NCBI GenBank assembly: GCA_964036275.1
Contig: OZ038433.1
Coordinates: 26,085,485-26,149,484, forward strand
Origin: Litoditis marina
Taxonomy: Eukaryota > Nematoda > Chromadorea > Rhabditida > Rhabditidae
Direction: 5' to 3'
Length of the DNA stretch: 64,000 bases
Below the pieces are notes generated by a model. It saw only the letters and a list, made by a program, of their open reading frames with translations, made no database searches and had not been told where the DNA came from. The position numbers were made by a program, and so were the translations under genes. Position 1 is the stretch's first letter. Each line of letters begins with the position of its first letter. This document shows, one piece after another, positions 23,797 through 34,649 of the stretch.

Positions 23797-26481
23797 ATGT
23801 TCTTCCCTGATGCATTCGATATTGTCCGTGCCTGTGCCTGGGTGTCTCTGCTCTCCGTCCCCTTTAACATTCTACTTCTCATTGTCGTTCGAACCTCGAA
23901 GAGCAACGAAGTCGCCGGACAGAAACAACTGTACTACTATCTATGTCCCCTCCTCATCCTGATATCTGTCGTGTTCTGGCTAATCGAACCGGTCAGTTGT
24001 GAGAAGATCATATAAGTTTCTCATGAGATACCTCATGAGCTACTCGTGAACTGTCAATGTTGTAGCATAGCAATCAATAGAATCTCATAAGAAGCTCATG
24101 TGAATAGCTCATGAGGTATTTCAAGAGATTTTTGAGCGATTGCTACGCCGTCAGACAAGAAGAGTCATCTCTGGAAGCCCACAGGTGCGCACAATATTTC
24201 TCATGATCTCAATATAATACTGCACTGATGTTAAATGGTTATAAAGAATTATCATAAGAAGTGTGTTTTATCAATTCTAAAACTATTCCCAGATGAGTAA
24301 CTTCGTTCAGGTGATTATCTTGCATAATGAATACCTATACTTCGTTCTTCTCGGTGGGCCAAACTTTGATAGGATGATGCAACATGCTATTTTTTGCTTA
24401 TTTAAAGTATTATACTCAATCATCGGTTTATTTTTTCCTCTCGGATTCATATTACGCTACCTCACACTTTGCAGGTACTACAGTTGATCAATAAAATAAA
24501 GTTTTCTGTCTCAGCACGGTAATCGGTGAATTCAAGAAAAAAAGAAAACTGAACACATCACAACATATGGCACAGTCACCGGATGAGGATAGGAATCATA
24601 TCTCACACAACAGTAATCACAAACGTGATCTGAAAACGGAGAAAAGAACCAAAATGGACTACAAATACTTTTATAGTTCAGGATGTCTGCGGCAAACAGA
24701 ACACACATACATATATCTCGATGACCTGTCCACTTTTCTTTTCAGCCAACCGAAGCAAGTGTCGGCATGGACGCTGCTCATTTTCTTGATAGCAGTCGTC
24801 CTACCCTTGCCAGAAGCCTTGCTGCTCTCTCTCGAAATGAAGAAACGAGAGAATGATCATGGCCCCCTGTTCGACCATCACCAGAAAATTGTTGAAGCGC
24901 ACACCTTCCATCAAAACCACACTTTTTTCTGCTTTGATACTGTAAGTGGCAGAATTACCAGTCATTGATTCATGGACGGAGAAGAAAATCATTGGAAACA
25001 TTATTCCAACTCTTTTTTACTACTTTTCATGTGTTATAGTAAATTGGCGGGATGAAGAATTTTGTGCCAATGATGAAATGTCTGGAAGGAATAGTATAGA
25101 ATAGGAATGTGAAAGAATAGAAAAGCGTGTGTTGAGCAGTAGCATGTTGGGTACTAACTAGAGTTGTTAATCGAGTTCAAAATTTGATGTTTTTCGAGTT
25201 AAGAGAAAAACGAGTTCGAGTTTTTAGCGTTTCAAAAAAAAACCGAGTTTTCGAGTTTCGAGTTTGGTCGTTAAGTTTCAGGATTTTATTAAGACAACAA
25301 ATAAGAAATGTTTAAGAATTTCTTAGAATCGTGAAACAAAAGCATTTTATGTTTGGAATAGCAGAACAGTGCTGTGAAACGCTCATTCGTCCCTTATTCC
25401 TGACTTGGAACGAGGCCAAACTTGAAACTCGAAAAACTCATACTTTTCAAGTTTCAAAAATTTCATCTTGTTCGAGTTTCAAGTGTTTCGAGTTTTGAGA
25501 AAAACCGAGTTATCGATATTCGAGTTATTCGAGTTTTGGAAATATCGAGTTTGGTTTTAACAACCCTAGAACTAACAGTCGGGCTATCCCTGAATACGGC
25601 CAGCTGTGCGTGTAGGTTGGTGTTGGTGCGTTTCGGGAAACTGTACGAGGCTCTTTTTCCAGGTATCCGCTCACAGTATCATCTGCGCTCGAATATTCTT
25701 CCACTTCTTTCTGCTCCTCGTTGGTTTCGGTTTCCAGCTGCACTTCGTTTTCTGGACCCCGAACGTGATAAACGGAGTTTCCCGTCGAGCCTCGGCCCTA
25801 CGAGAGGTCATCCTTATCTTCAGAATTATTGTCAGTCCACACCTGTTGTTTACTCTTAGACTGCAGTCACACTTCGAACTGCCAGTCAAAAAGCCGCACG
25901 AAGTTGCAAACAATGTCGATTGGGCACGCAGGTGCCGGAGAACGTTCGCACCTCGCGAACCCTTTCGTTTGTGCCTTCCCGCCTCCCAATCGTGACGACT
26001 CAAATATGTTATGAAAGCAGCCGTGAAAAACTGCGTTCAAAATCATCGCCCCAATGTTGGGGCGCCGCTGCACAAACGTATAATTCACATAATTCCTACT
26101 GAGACTACAACAGTACACACCATCGAATTTTCCCATGACTGGTCAAAAATACTTTTAACACTTTTGTAAGGCAATAATAATTGAACGCGAAATCCTTTTG
26201 GGGAAATAGGGAAATACTGGACAGTTCCCACCAAAAATGCCTATTTTCAGGGTTTACTAATTGCCGTGCTTGTGGTCTTCCCAATCGTCATAATTGACAC
26301 GTGTATTGCCCTTGGTTGGGACATTGGGCCCCTGTCTATTCCCTTCTATCTCGGTCCCGATCTCATCCCCTTACTCGTACCATATCTTTCCCTCACTGGA
26401 GTCAGATCCTTCCGCAAACAACTTAACAAAATGTTCTCCAACTTGAAGCGAACATCTGTGGAACAGTCGGCCTCTACATGA
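23797..26481 (+). CDS. Chemoreceptor-like 7TM protein X (copy A), 5 exons
   Basis: Exons 23797-23991, 24311-24474, 24746-24941, 25663-25830 and 26251-26481; 317 aa. A cttcag acceptor ends at 23786, 10 bases before ATG. Seven hydrophobic segments can be placed: TM1 and TM2 in exon 1, TM3 in exon 2 (IIGLFFPLGFILRYLTL with an R-Y at the intracellular end), TM4 in exon 3, TM5 in exon 4, TM6 (LLIAVLVVFPIVIIDTC) and TM7 (IPFYLGPDLIPLLVPYLSL) in exon 5. A basic tail GVRSFRKQLNKMF follows. This matches nematode serpentine receptor architecture, but I cannot name the sr subfamily. It is paralogous to gene Y downstream (same exon layout, shared LTGxRSFRK). Compared with copy B it has lost 13 bases of the intron-1 polypyrimidine tract. 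Predicted role: chemosensory GPCR at the plasma membrane of sensory cilia (family inference). Confidence 0.85.
24000..24152. repeat. Damaged TIR element in intron 1 of receptor X, copy A
   Basis: The right end ttgctacgccgtcagaca and the ctcatgag-rich inner inverted repeats remain. The left terminal inverted repeat seen in copy B (tcaggcggcgtagcaatccc) is missing, replaced by gagaagatcatata. Confidence 0.7.
25160..25567. repeat. tcgagttt low-complexity element in intron 3 of receptor X, copy A
   Basis: Bounded by agagttgttaatcgag and ttttaacaaccctag, which are short inverted ends. The interior is dominated by cgagttttcgagttt words. The paralogous element is at 36072-36478. Confidence 0.65.
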
Positions 26482-26817
26482 AAAGGAACGTTCCATTGTC
26501 GTTTGTGAATAAAATGTATATTGTCAACTATCCGTAATCGCTACCAAACTCGTATGTTCCCGATTCAAAACAAGCTGACTTGAGAACGAGAAAAAATATT
26601 TTTCAAAAAAAAATCATGTTTGACCAGTTTCTTTGACTTTTTTTCCCAAATTGAACCACTTCAGATTTAAATCAATGTCGTACGGTGTTTAAAATCTGGA
26701 AGTATTGTTTCTGAGTTTTTCTTGATAGGAAATTGATTCGATCACAACGGTACCCACGTCTGGCGGCTCATCGGCAATTTGTGGCATTCTAGCCATCTGC
26801 AATTCAATCCTGCCTTA

Positions 26818-27010
26818 TAGTCGTCGCCAACGGAAAGGCGGGAGGGTACTGTATATCTCACTTTCCACTATGTACGCACACATGTCTTCGATTCCAAAGC
26901 TTGCCCGTTATGTGCTCTAATAGCGCAGTGGTTAGCGCCCTGCTACGAAACTTTTGCTCGCAGGTTCGATTCCGGCGAGAAACAGAAATTTATAAATTTG
27001 GCACTCACTA
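26818..27010 (+). mobile_element. 193-bp TA-flanked element carrying a tRNA-like pol III promoter
   Basis: Begins TAGTCGTCGCCAACGG and ends CACTCACTA, flanked by TA on both sides. Copy B lacks it and shows the empty site cctgccttaatttctg. An A box TAGCGCAGTGG is at 26921 and a perfect B box GGTTCGATTCC at 26963-26973. Only part of a cloverleaf can be drawn. A second copy is at 42035-42226. Sequence similarity to that copy covers the whole element, not only the tRNA-like part. It is either a tRNA-derived SINE-like or a Tc1/mariner-like MITE that has captured a tRNA. Confidence 0.8.
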
Positions 27011-27592
27011 TAATTTCTGTTCATTTCACATGTATTAGTGCTAGTTGTATTTTTGGGTTTGATCTGGTGTAATTATTATAATTGAAGAGACGTACATGCG
27101 TAGGCCGTTGCTTACTAGACGCTATTATCTCGGTAATATATGATTAGGGATTCGTTTAATTGCAGTGGTACAGACAAACTACGGTAGTGCAAGAAGGAGG
27201 AGAGCAGTGGTCATTTCGCCTACGACATGTTTCTAATTAATGTTTTGCACAAGAACAAAAGTATGCTGTAAAGTAGTTTGATTTTTTCGTTGTAAATACA
27301 ATGTTACCAAGCAGTAAAACAGAAACTCGAGCAAGTTTTAATTGTGAATCCGAGTTTTGTCCGCACTAGCTGTGAATTTTTATTCACTCTAAAAGTATTC
27401 ATCGAGCCTCGGTCTCACCTCAAACCTGTAGCGATTAAAGCTAGTTTCAAAGTTCAACTACACTTGAGAAATATGGACAGTGCCTAACTTTTTATCCTGA
27501 TTTGCGTTTCCTAATGACTATTCTGTGAATGATGACCATTCGGCGAATAACTGCCAACACACGATTCAGTATAGAACTCTTTACTAGACGAC

Positions 27593-30306
27593 ATGAATGC
27601 CTTCCACATCGTGCACGGATGCGCATGGGTTGGTGTTGTATGTTCACTTCCCACCAACATTCTACTCTTGTTTATTGTCCCAAAGTACTCTCCGAGAACT
27701 GTCCACGGGCAGCGACAGTTGTACTACCATACCTGCTCGTTGATGATGCTCATTTCGATAACATTCTGGATCGTTCAGCCTGTGAGTTTCTACCCTACGA
27801 GTACACTTGATTGTCAGATGAGATGAATAATGAAGTGCATCAATATCAACCGACAAGAAACTGTGATACCACAACGTATATACGATATTTGTGTTTTGAA
27901 AACATTGCCTGGGAACTTATCAACGTGAAAGAATGAATACGTAATAGCCGAAAACGAAACCGAATGATATTCTTAAAATGGATCTATTAGTTTTACACGA
28001 TTTTTTTACCACAGGTTGTTCACATAGTATTCGGTCGTTCAAGTAGTGTTCTGTTAACATTGATATATCTTGCAGTTTCCTCGAGTTACAACATTAAAGT
28101 AGGACGATTATGTCGACCAATCGCGTGGCGACGGCTCTTTAAACTGCAATTGAAAAATGTATTGCAGTTTAAAGGACTGAGGCGTTGGGATTGGACCACA
28201 TAATCGTCCTTCTTTAATCAAAATTATTATGTTTACAATACTTTGTTCAAAGGTAACAATCAGCCACGACGAGTTTTTATACGCTATTCCACTCGGAATA
28301 ACCCCTTTTACTAAAGAAGTGCAACTTGTATTGTTCTGTTTCTTCGTTTTACTCCACTCTCTTCTCTGCCTGCTATCGCCAGTTGGAATGGTCCTTCGAT
28401 ATGTGGCTCTATATAGGTATGGTATTTTTCATTTGCATCGAGACACCTTAAGTATAAATCAAATGTGCCCGTCTCTTCTAATTATGTTAATTCTATTGGA
28501 GTTGTTAACACTTCACTTACACTATACCGTAATAAAATACTGTATTTTATTGGAGTTGTTAGAGTTTCTCTCTACAATGAGTTCACAAAAACATTCGATA
28601 ATGCAATGTTTGCGTTGCAAAACATTCAGAGGAAGGTCTGAAAGTGTACTGTAGGAGCTTCAGTAGAAATTATCTCGACTACATGGTCTCTTTCACACGC
28701 GCGTGGGCAACCGCATTAGAACTCGACTCGACGTTTTGCGGCAGCACTTTGAGTAATGTCGAGAAAAGCTTTAAGATTTCTCTATCAGCTTTTCTTTATA
28801 AAATTATGCGAACATAATCGATTTTCACATTACTTATTAATGTGTTATTGAAAACTATTTCGTTTGTCTACAAAGTGCATCGCTAAAGACGCATGCTGTG
28901 AAAAAAAAAGTTTATCATATATGCTATTGTTTTCGTTAGCATACAACCAGGCATCTTGAGAACAAAAAGATCCTTTGAGAACTTCGACAACTCACAACTG
29001 AGGGGAAAAATCGCATATGATTTTGTTAGTTTTCCACTATTTTTTTATAATCAGGAAATCGAAGAACTTATATTTGTGGACGCACATAGCGTTTCTTACT
29101 GCATTTCTGGTCTCGTTGTCGGAAATATGTTTCATTTACCACAAACTCGAGCTACCTACGGAACATCACGATCTCATTGTGCAGAAGTTTACTTTTGGGT
29201 CCAATCCGACGTATTTTTGGTTGGAGATGGTGAGGCTCTCTGAATCCCAATAATTATAGCACAGTATGCAGGCTTTTTTTCTTTTTCTTTTTTCCAAGAA
29301 CCAATTCGGTGCTGTTGTAATATTTTTCTTCAAAGTTGGTCCAACAGCTACCTTCTCCCACAGTTTTGAAACTTTATACTCTGATCAGTCACGTTTTACG
29401 ACAACTTGATATAATCCTGAAAATTTACTAGTTCACAGTCATAGTTGAAGAATATGTGATTCTTTTCAAAAACTTCTACAAGCAACAGATAATTGTTTAC
29501 AGAGCTCGATTCAAGATTTCATGTGGGCCCGAGTGAGCTTCCTGATTCTGTCTTTCCTGATCGCAGTCGCCTTCCAAATACGTATTCTGCTGAGAAAGCC
29601 GGCAGTTGTCACTACTTCGGTCAACATTCCACTGGGACGGGCGGTACACGAATCGATGATTCTGTTCAGGACAGTGGTGAGCAAATGAATCTCTAGAAAA
29701 ACAGTTGTTTTCTATCAAAACTTTCGCCAGTTCAGAGCTTGCGGCTATTCTGGATTTTGTTTGGGCTTGGTCTCGAAACTAACATAACTACAGTGGGTTT
29801 TTTTCTGAGAAACGCAGTAGGTATATAAGTACATGTATAGCAGCAGTCGTCTCTAGCATGCTGTACACGTTTGATACCAGATCTGCGGTATATTAACCTG
29901 ACTGTGTTTTCACGCATGTGGCGTAATAATTCAGTGTGGCTTGATCGAGCCCTCAACGAGAGCCTATGAATTTAATTCACGTTTTCTCTCTTTTCGAAAA
30001 GTGATATCCATTATAGTGCTGGGAACAAGCACTCCTTTTCGATAATCATAAATTGTAATGGGTTCTTTCGAGTACACAATTATATATTTTTTATTACTTT
30101 AGGGCATTTTTCTGGCGGTTCTGGTGATGGTTCCTACTATTCTATTTGACCTCTGTGTCACTTTGAACTTCAGTCTCGGTCCCTATTCTATTCCTCTCTT
30201 TCTCGGGTCTGCCATCGTGCCCCTGTTAGTGCCCTATCTTGCGCTCACAGGAATTAGAAGTTTCAGAAAAGGAATAACAGAAGTGTTAACCAATATTACG
30301 AGATAA
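27593..30306 (+). CDS. Chemoreceptor-like 7TM protein Y (copy A), 5 exons
   Basis: Exons 27593-27781, 28253-28416, 29055-29229, 29503-29676 and 30103-30306; 301 aa with all phases matching. An acgattcag acceptor ends at 27569, upstream of the ATG. Exon structure parallels gene X, including phase-2 intron 2 after LRYVALY. TM1-2 in exon 1 (VGVVCSLPTNILLLFIV and TCSLMMLISITFWIVQP), TM3 in exon 2, TM4 in exon 3 (WTHIAFLTAFLVSLSEICFI), TM5 in exon 4, TM6-7 in exon 5. The tail is GIRSFRKGITEVLTNITR. Nematode chemoreceptor-like GPCR, subfamily undetermined. Intron 1 contains a TTAA MITE. Predicted protein identical to copy B. Confidence 0.85.
28094..28217. repeat. TTAA MITE family 1, uninterrupted copy (receptor Y intron 1, copy A)
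   Basis: Starts TTAAAGTAGGACGATTATG and ends CATAATCGTCCTTCTTTAA, with a central inner inverted repeat around tgcagtttaaag. The element is 124 bp and was present before the duplication, since copy B has it at 39098-39221. Confidence 0.85.
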
Positions 30307-30538
30307 AATTCAAATCATACGGTGTTTGGTTTTTTTCTCATGAAGGATAGGGAACACGCAACAGAGCAGCTTTACGAGAAACCATGTTGCTCTCCGATGT
30401 CCTTTAACAACCTAATAAGACACGTTGAAAAAAACCTAATGAAAGCACTTCTATCTGTTGTTTTCACAAACACCATACAGGGTAGGCACTAAAGATACCA
30501 AAGTGGAACTACAAACAATGACACAATGACAATTACAG

Positions 30539-31759
30539 GTACCTACAAAGATGAGGAGGTTGTGCAAGTTGACCTGATTACGTTCATACGAAACTTCGTC
30601 TCAAGAACGTTCATCGACGACATTTGGATAGATGCCGAGGGACAAGAATACGACATGTTTCCCATGTTTTTCAGAGGTGATTGTAGTCAAACATGAAGAT
30701 TACCTTGCAGCGATTAATAGTCAGTGATGATCGGTGAGTTTGATCTGATGATATACACTTTTAGCTATTCACGGTTCATGCACGAACGATTTCACATCGA
30801 TTCGGTCACACCGCACAGTCATGTTATAGAACTAAAGCTAATATTTTCAGGTGGTGAGCTGGATAGAAATGGAATAACTCTCTGTCAGATAAATCTCGAG
30901 GTGAGATCTTCTTCTTTTCCGAGTACCCTATTCGCCCCGCGGTGAAAATTCTACCTGACTTAGACCCGTTTCCACTTTCTCTTAATATGCAAGACGCTAA
31001 GCGGAGTTAAGACTGAAACTTTTTTTATAGTAATTTCAACATAGAATAGCGATTTCTGATCGACATTAATTATAAACAGTGAATTGCCATTCGGCACTGA
31101 GAGCCTGTTCTCCATTATGTCTTCTGTTGTGTCTTTCAGTTTAGAACCGAATCGATGTGACCCTAAAGACGTAATCATGATCAAACGTTCACAACTAATA
31201 TTTGTCTACACAATATGAATTCAACACTCCAGGTCCACAATCCCGATGACGAGAAAAAGAAGATGGTTCGGACATTCATCCTCCGCATACTGGAAGAAGC
31301 TAGATATTGTGAGTCCGAACCGACATTAAATTATTCCGACTGGAAATCAACTTTGGCTTTCTAAAAAGCTGATGTATCCTAGTTTTCACTAAAACTGTAC
31401 CCATCGCTACGTTGAACTTTTGTAAATTTAAAGTAATTTCTTCGTTATGATGATGACATTATATAGAGTCTAAACATTTGCTCAAGTTGGTTTCCCAACT
31501 ACTTCGTATTACATTCTTTGAGAATGCTTTCACCTATATCACAAATAGCGAAAGTCAATTTGTATTTATTCTTTTGTGTGCAGAATTATCATTTATGTAG
31601 TATGTGGAAATATTTTGTTGTAATAAATGAAACAGTTGAATGTGAAAAATTCCAGCAATTCTCCGAGTGCAACAGTCAAATGATCTACGTGTGTTCCTCT
31701 TCAATTCGGCCAATAACCGATGTGTTGACAAATTCGTGGAACAATTTTTCGTGGATTAG
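30539..31759 (+). pseudogene. Orphan 3' half of the FkbM methyltransferase (exons 6-9)
   Basis: Exons 30539-30676, 30851-30900, 31233-31308 and 31656-31759 match exons 6-9 of the gene at 13528-18793. They keep intact splice sites, frame and stop. They encode the IDAEGQEYDM motif but lack the anchor and the SAM-binding IGVGGD motif. One visible change is MVQAF to MVRTF. Without exons 1-5 a working enzyme is impossible unless it is spliced onto an upstream transcript. No substitute first exon is visible, though read-through from receptor Y or trans-splicing cannot be excluded. Confidence 0.85.
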
Positions 31760-31910
31760 GTTATTGTTATTACAAAATATATCGTTGTAGCGGGAAAAAA
31801 AACACTGATCGGGTGGTTCCTTCTCCAGCATTTTCATTACCACAATATGAGCAGTAAATACAATTTGACATTTACAGAAGAATAAATGAACCAAGGTCGG
31901 TTGCGTTGCC

Positions 31911-32252
31911 ATGAAAACCTTCATATTCGCTTCATCATTGCTTCGTGCTATGCATTGTTGTATAAGTTATATATACATTGTTATATGTATACCTTGTTAC
32001 TCTCAAGCTGATTGAATCGATTATTCATTTGCTTTTAGCTGCTAAGGATTCCGTGCAACACAGATTATAGACAACGGTTTTTCTGCAAATACGACTTCGT
32101 CGGTTGCTTCTTTAGTAAACAACTTCAAGAACTGTGTAATTAAACTGAAGATGATTGGAGATCTCGCTTCTTGCAGACAGGTTGTGAACTTCCTCATTTT
32201 CGAAAGCTGCATCAGTAATACCACATTCAAAAAAACTGAATATTTATACTAG
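31911..32252 (+). CDS. Doubtful small secreted protein, two exons (copy B)
   Basis: Paralogue of 18944-19266. Exon 31911-31965 plus 32071-32252, joined in phase 1, ends ISNTTFKKTEYLY because the stop of copy A is changed. Start context and both splice sites are conserved. No family recognised. Confidence 0.28.
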
Positions 32253-32283
32253 AAGTAAAACGAACTGTCACGTATGAATAGTC

Positions 32284-32490
32284 CTTGCCATTGCACGTTT
32301 CTGAGTTCTGCTGTGTTTAACATGTTTGACATGACTGTGCGAGAGAAATCGTGCACTTTGTCATTGCACGTTTCTGAGTTCTGCTGTGTTTAACATGTTT
32401 GACATGACTGTGCGAGAGAAATCGTGCACTTTGTCATTGCACGCTTCTGAGCTCTGCTGTGTTTAACATGTTTCACGTGACTGTGCAATT
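32284..32490. repeat. Three tandem copies of the ~72-bp gtgtttaacatgtt unit (copy B)
   Basis: Same unit as at 19320-19460 but with an extra copy. The first two copies are nearly identical (gacatgactgtgcgagagaa), suggesting recent amplification. Confidence 0.75.
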
Positions 32491-34649
32491 GACTAACAGT
32501 AAATTGATTGTGTTCACGAGATGATTGAATGATGTGTCAAGAGAGACCTTACATACTGTGGTAACCTATAAAAGTATAGAACACCACACACACTGGTACT
32601 CAAAGGTACAAACTAGCGAATATTGGCTACTTCGAGGGTTCATCGTGGAGTGGCCGGTTGAATTCGGTGGTGCTGTTATGTCGGCGGTCACTCGAGGCCA
32701 CTTAGCGATATATCTGATCGAATGAACGGACAAAATAAGTTCACATTTTACAAACCACAAACAACTCAAAACAAACATGCTTACGTATTTTGAATATCCA
32801 GACGGTGATGAATCGTGCTGGTTACACCGTTTTTGCCTTTGCTTCGTTTATAGTTCGGTTTGTATTCAGATAAGTGTCACACAGTTGCATTCCATATTTT
32901 CAACTACATACTCTTTCACATTCGGTCCTTTCATTGTCTTTCAGTATTCATACGTTTCTTCTGAAATTTAAGAAAAAATTCGGCGAGTCGCCGCCAAATT
33001 CTAGAGTAATTAGAGAAAATGAGAGGTTTCCGATTCGATTACACGAGACATGTACTGCACTTCTGCAATGAGGAAAACTTCATCAACAGTACGACGTAAC
33101 TACCAGTCGGTCGGCAACTTTCAGATCTTCATGGTGGGGCTCTGGCGACATATCGTGTCGCCGGCTTCTCACAATCAGAGTAGTTACTTCGTTAGACTAT
33201 TGTATCAAAGCAATATTCGAAGAAAACAAGACTGAGAGAGGCAGAAATAAAGCGAAACAGAGACAGAAAAATGGAGAGAAATATATAGAGAAATATATAG
33301 TGACAGAGAAAGAAAAAGAAAAAGAAAGAGAGAAGGGGTGGGGAAGATAACATGCGGATTGAGGTTAGACGTGGAATATGAGCGGACTTATTCCCAAGAG
33401 AATCTCGTTTCCTTCTGTGACCCAGAACAACCTCAGGTTTTTTTTTGTTTTTCTCAACATGAACTGTAACAATACGATAACAAATTGTTCTCTATTGGAA
33501 ACATCAACCTACTTGGAACAATATTTCAATCCTCGTGAAATTGAAGCTATGCAACCAGATGCAAGAATCTGAGAGCGTTAAGAAGAAATTAGCGTTGAAA
33601 ATGTTTGTGACATGGAATGATTGAGACTATACCACAATGCTTCTGAAATCGCGGCGAGATAGTAACAAGAAAGTCGGCGTCTGCAACTCCGAGAGCTCTC
33701 AAATCTGCCCTCTGGCGCGGTGTAGCCATCTCAACAACCTCATAAGCAGTTCACATAACGAGGTTCACATCCAAACATCTTCGCTGGAGCCTAGCAATCG
33801 TTAGCTCTTCCGAAGTGGCCGATATTTTATTTCTAAGACATGATCTCAGAAGGTTAACTAGGATTTACTACGGTGTTCGATTGACTTTTCAATCAATATT
33901 AGCTAATAACTAAAATTCAGGCACGGCGAATTATGTTTTCAGACTAGAGAATATACTCTTGAAACCCACATTTTCCCGTTTCGTGCTGTTGTACTATGGA
34001 AGTGCATCTTAAATATGGTTGACACGGATTCTGAAAATAGTCGTTCACTGTCGAACGCAGGCTGTCATTATCATCAGTAATTGAGCCGACGTTACGTTCT
34101 TGGTACTGTGTGAAATTATACACCTGATTCAATTATTCGATAACAAACGTTTAAAAATGTTCTCATTCACTTGTCTTTCATTCTCAAAACTACTCACAAA
34201 CTCGCGAGCGTTTTTTATCATCGTATCCTATACATTTTCGCTGGTCACGTGATCTCGTACACGTCTAAGCGTTACACATACTCCACGTGAATTCCTGTTG
34301 CTTCCGAAACAAGTTATTCAGGTATAGTTCATTTCATACCCACTGAGACTCGTTGGCACGGTGCCAAAATATTTGAATCAATATTTCCTTAAGCAAACAA
34401 AAGTATTCCGGAAAAAACATTTGTTCACCTTTTTATTGTGAAACTGAACTATGGCTAACAAAAAACTTCAGCTTTTTGAATAACTACAAAATGATGAAAA
34501 ATAGCCTGGAATGTTCATTGACACGCTGCCAAAGTCTCAGTGGGAATGACCGGAACTATTCTCTACTTCGTCTTTGAGATTTTTCTAAGACGCATACGAG
34601 TATTTCATATATACAGTAGTTTGGAATCGTTATCTTCAGAAGTTGTGCC

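Larger units (their letters stand above)
16814..30353. repeat. Tandem segmental duplication, copy A
   Basis: Unit of about 13.5 kb starting in the MITE of methyltransferase intron 5 (acacgcaac) and ending after ggataggga. It contains methyltransferase exons 6-9 and two 7TM genes. Nearly every stretch can be matched in order to 30354-41342. Copy A alone has the LINE fragment at 16865-17412, the block at 19971-22153 and the tRNA-like element at 26818-27010. Confidence 0.93.

Noticed and set aside
25671..26003. Long minus-strand open frame opposite receptor X exon 4
   Set aside because: It mirrors a real plus-strand exon plus intron. It has no splice logic or family motif, and its repetition at 36582-36914 is due to the duplication.
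26818..27010. Functional tRNA gene
   Set aside because: A and B boxes are good but arms pair poorly, and the whole 193-bp unit is repeated and insertionally polymorphic, so it is a mobile element rather than a host tRNA.
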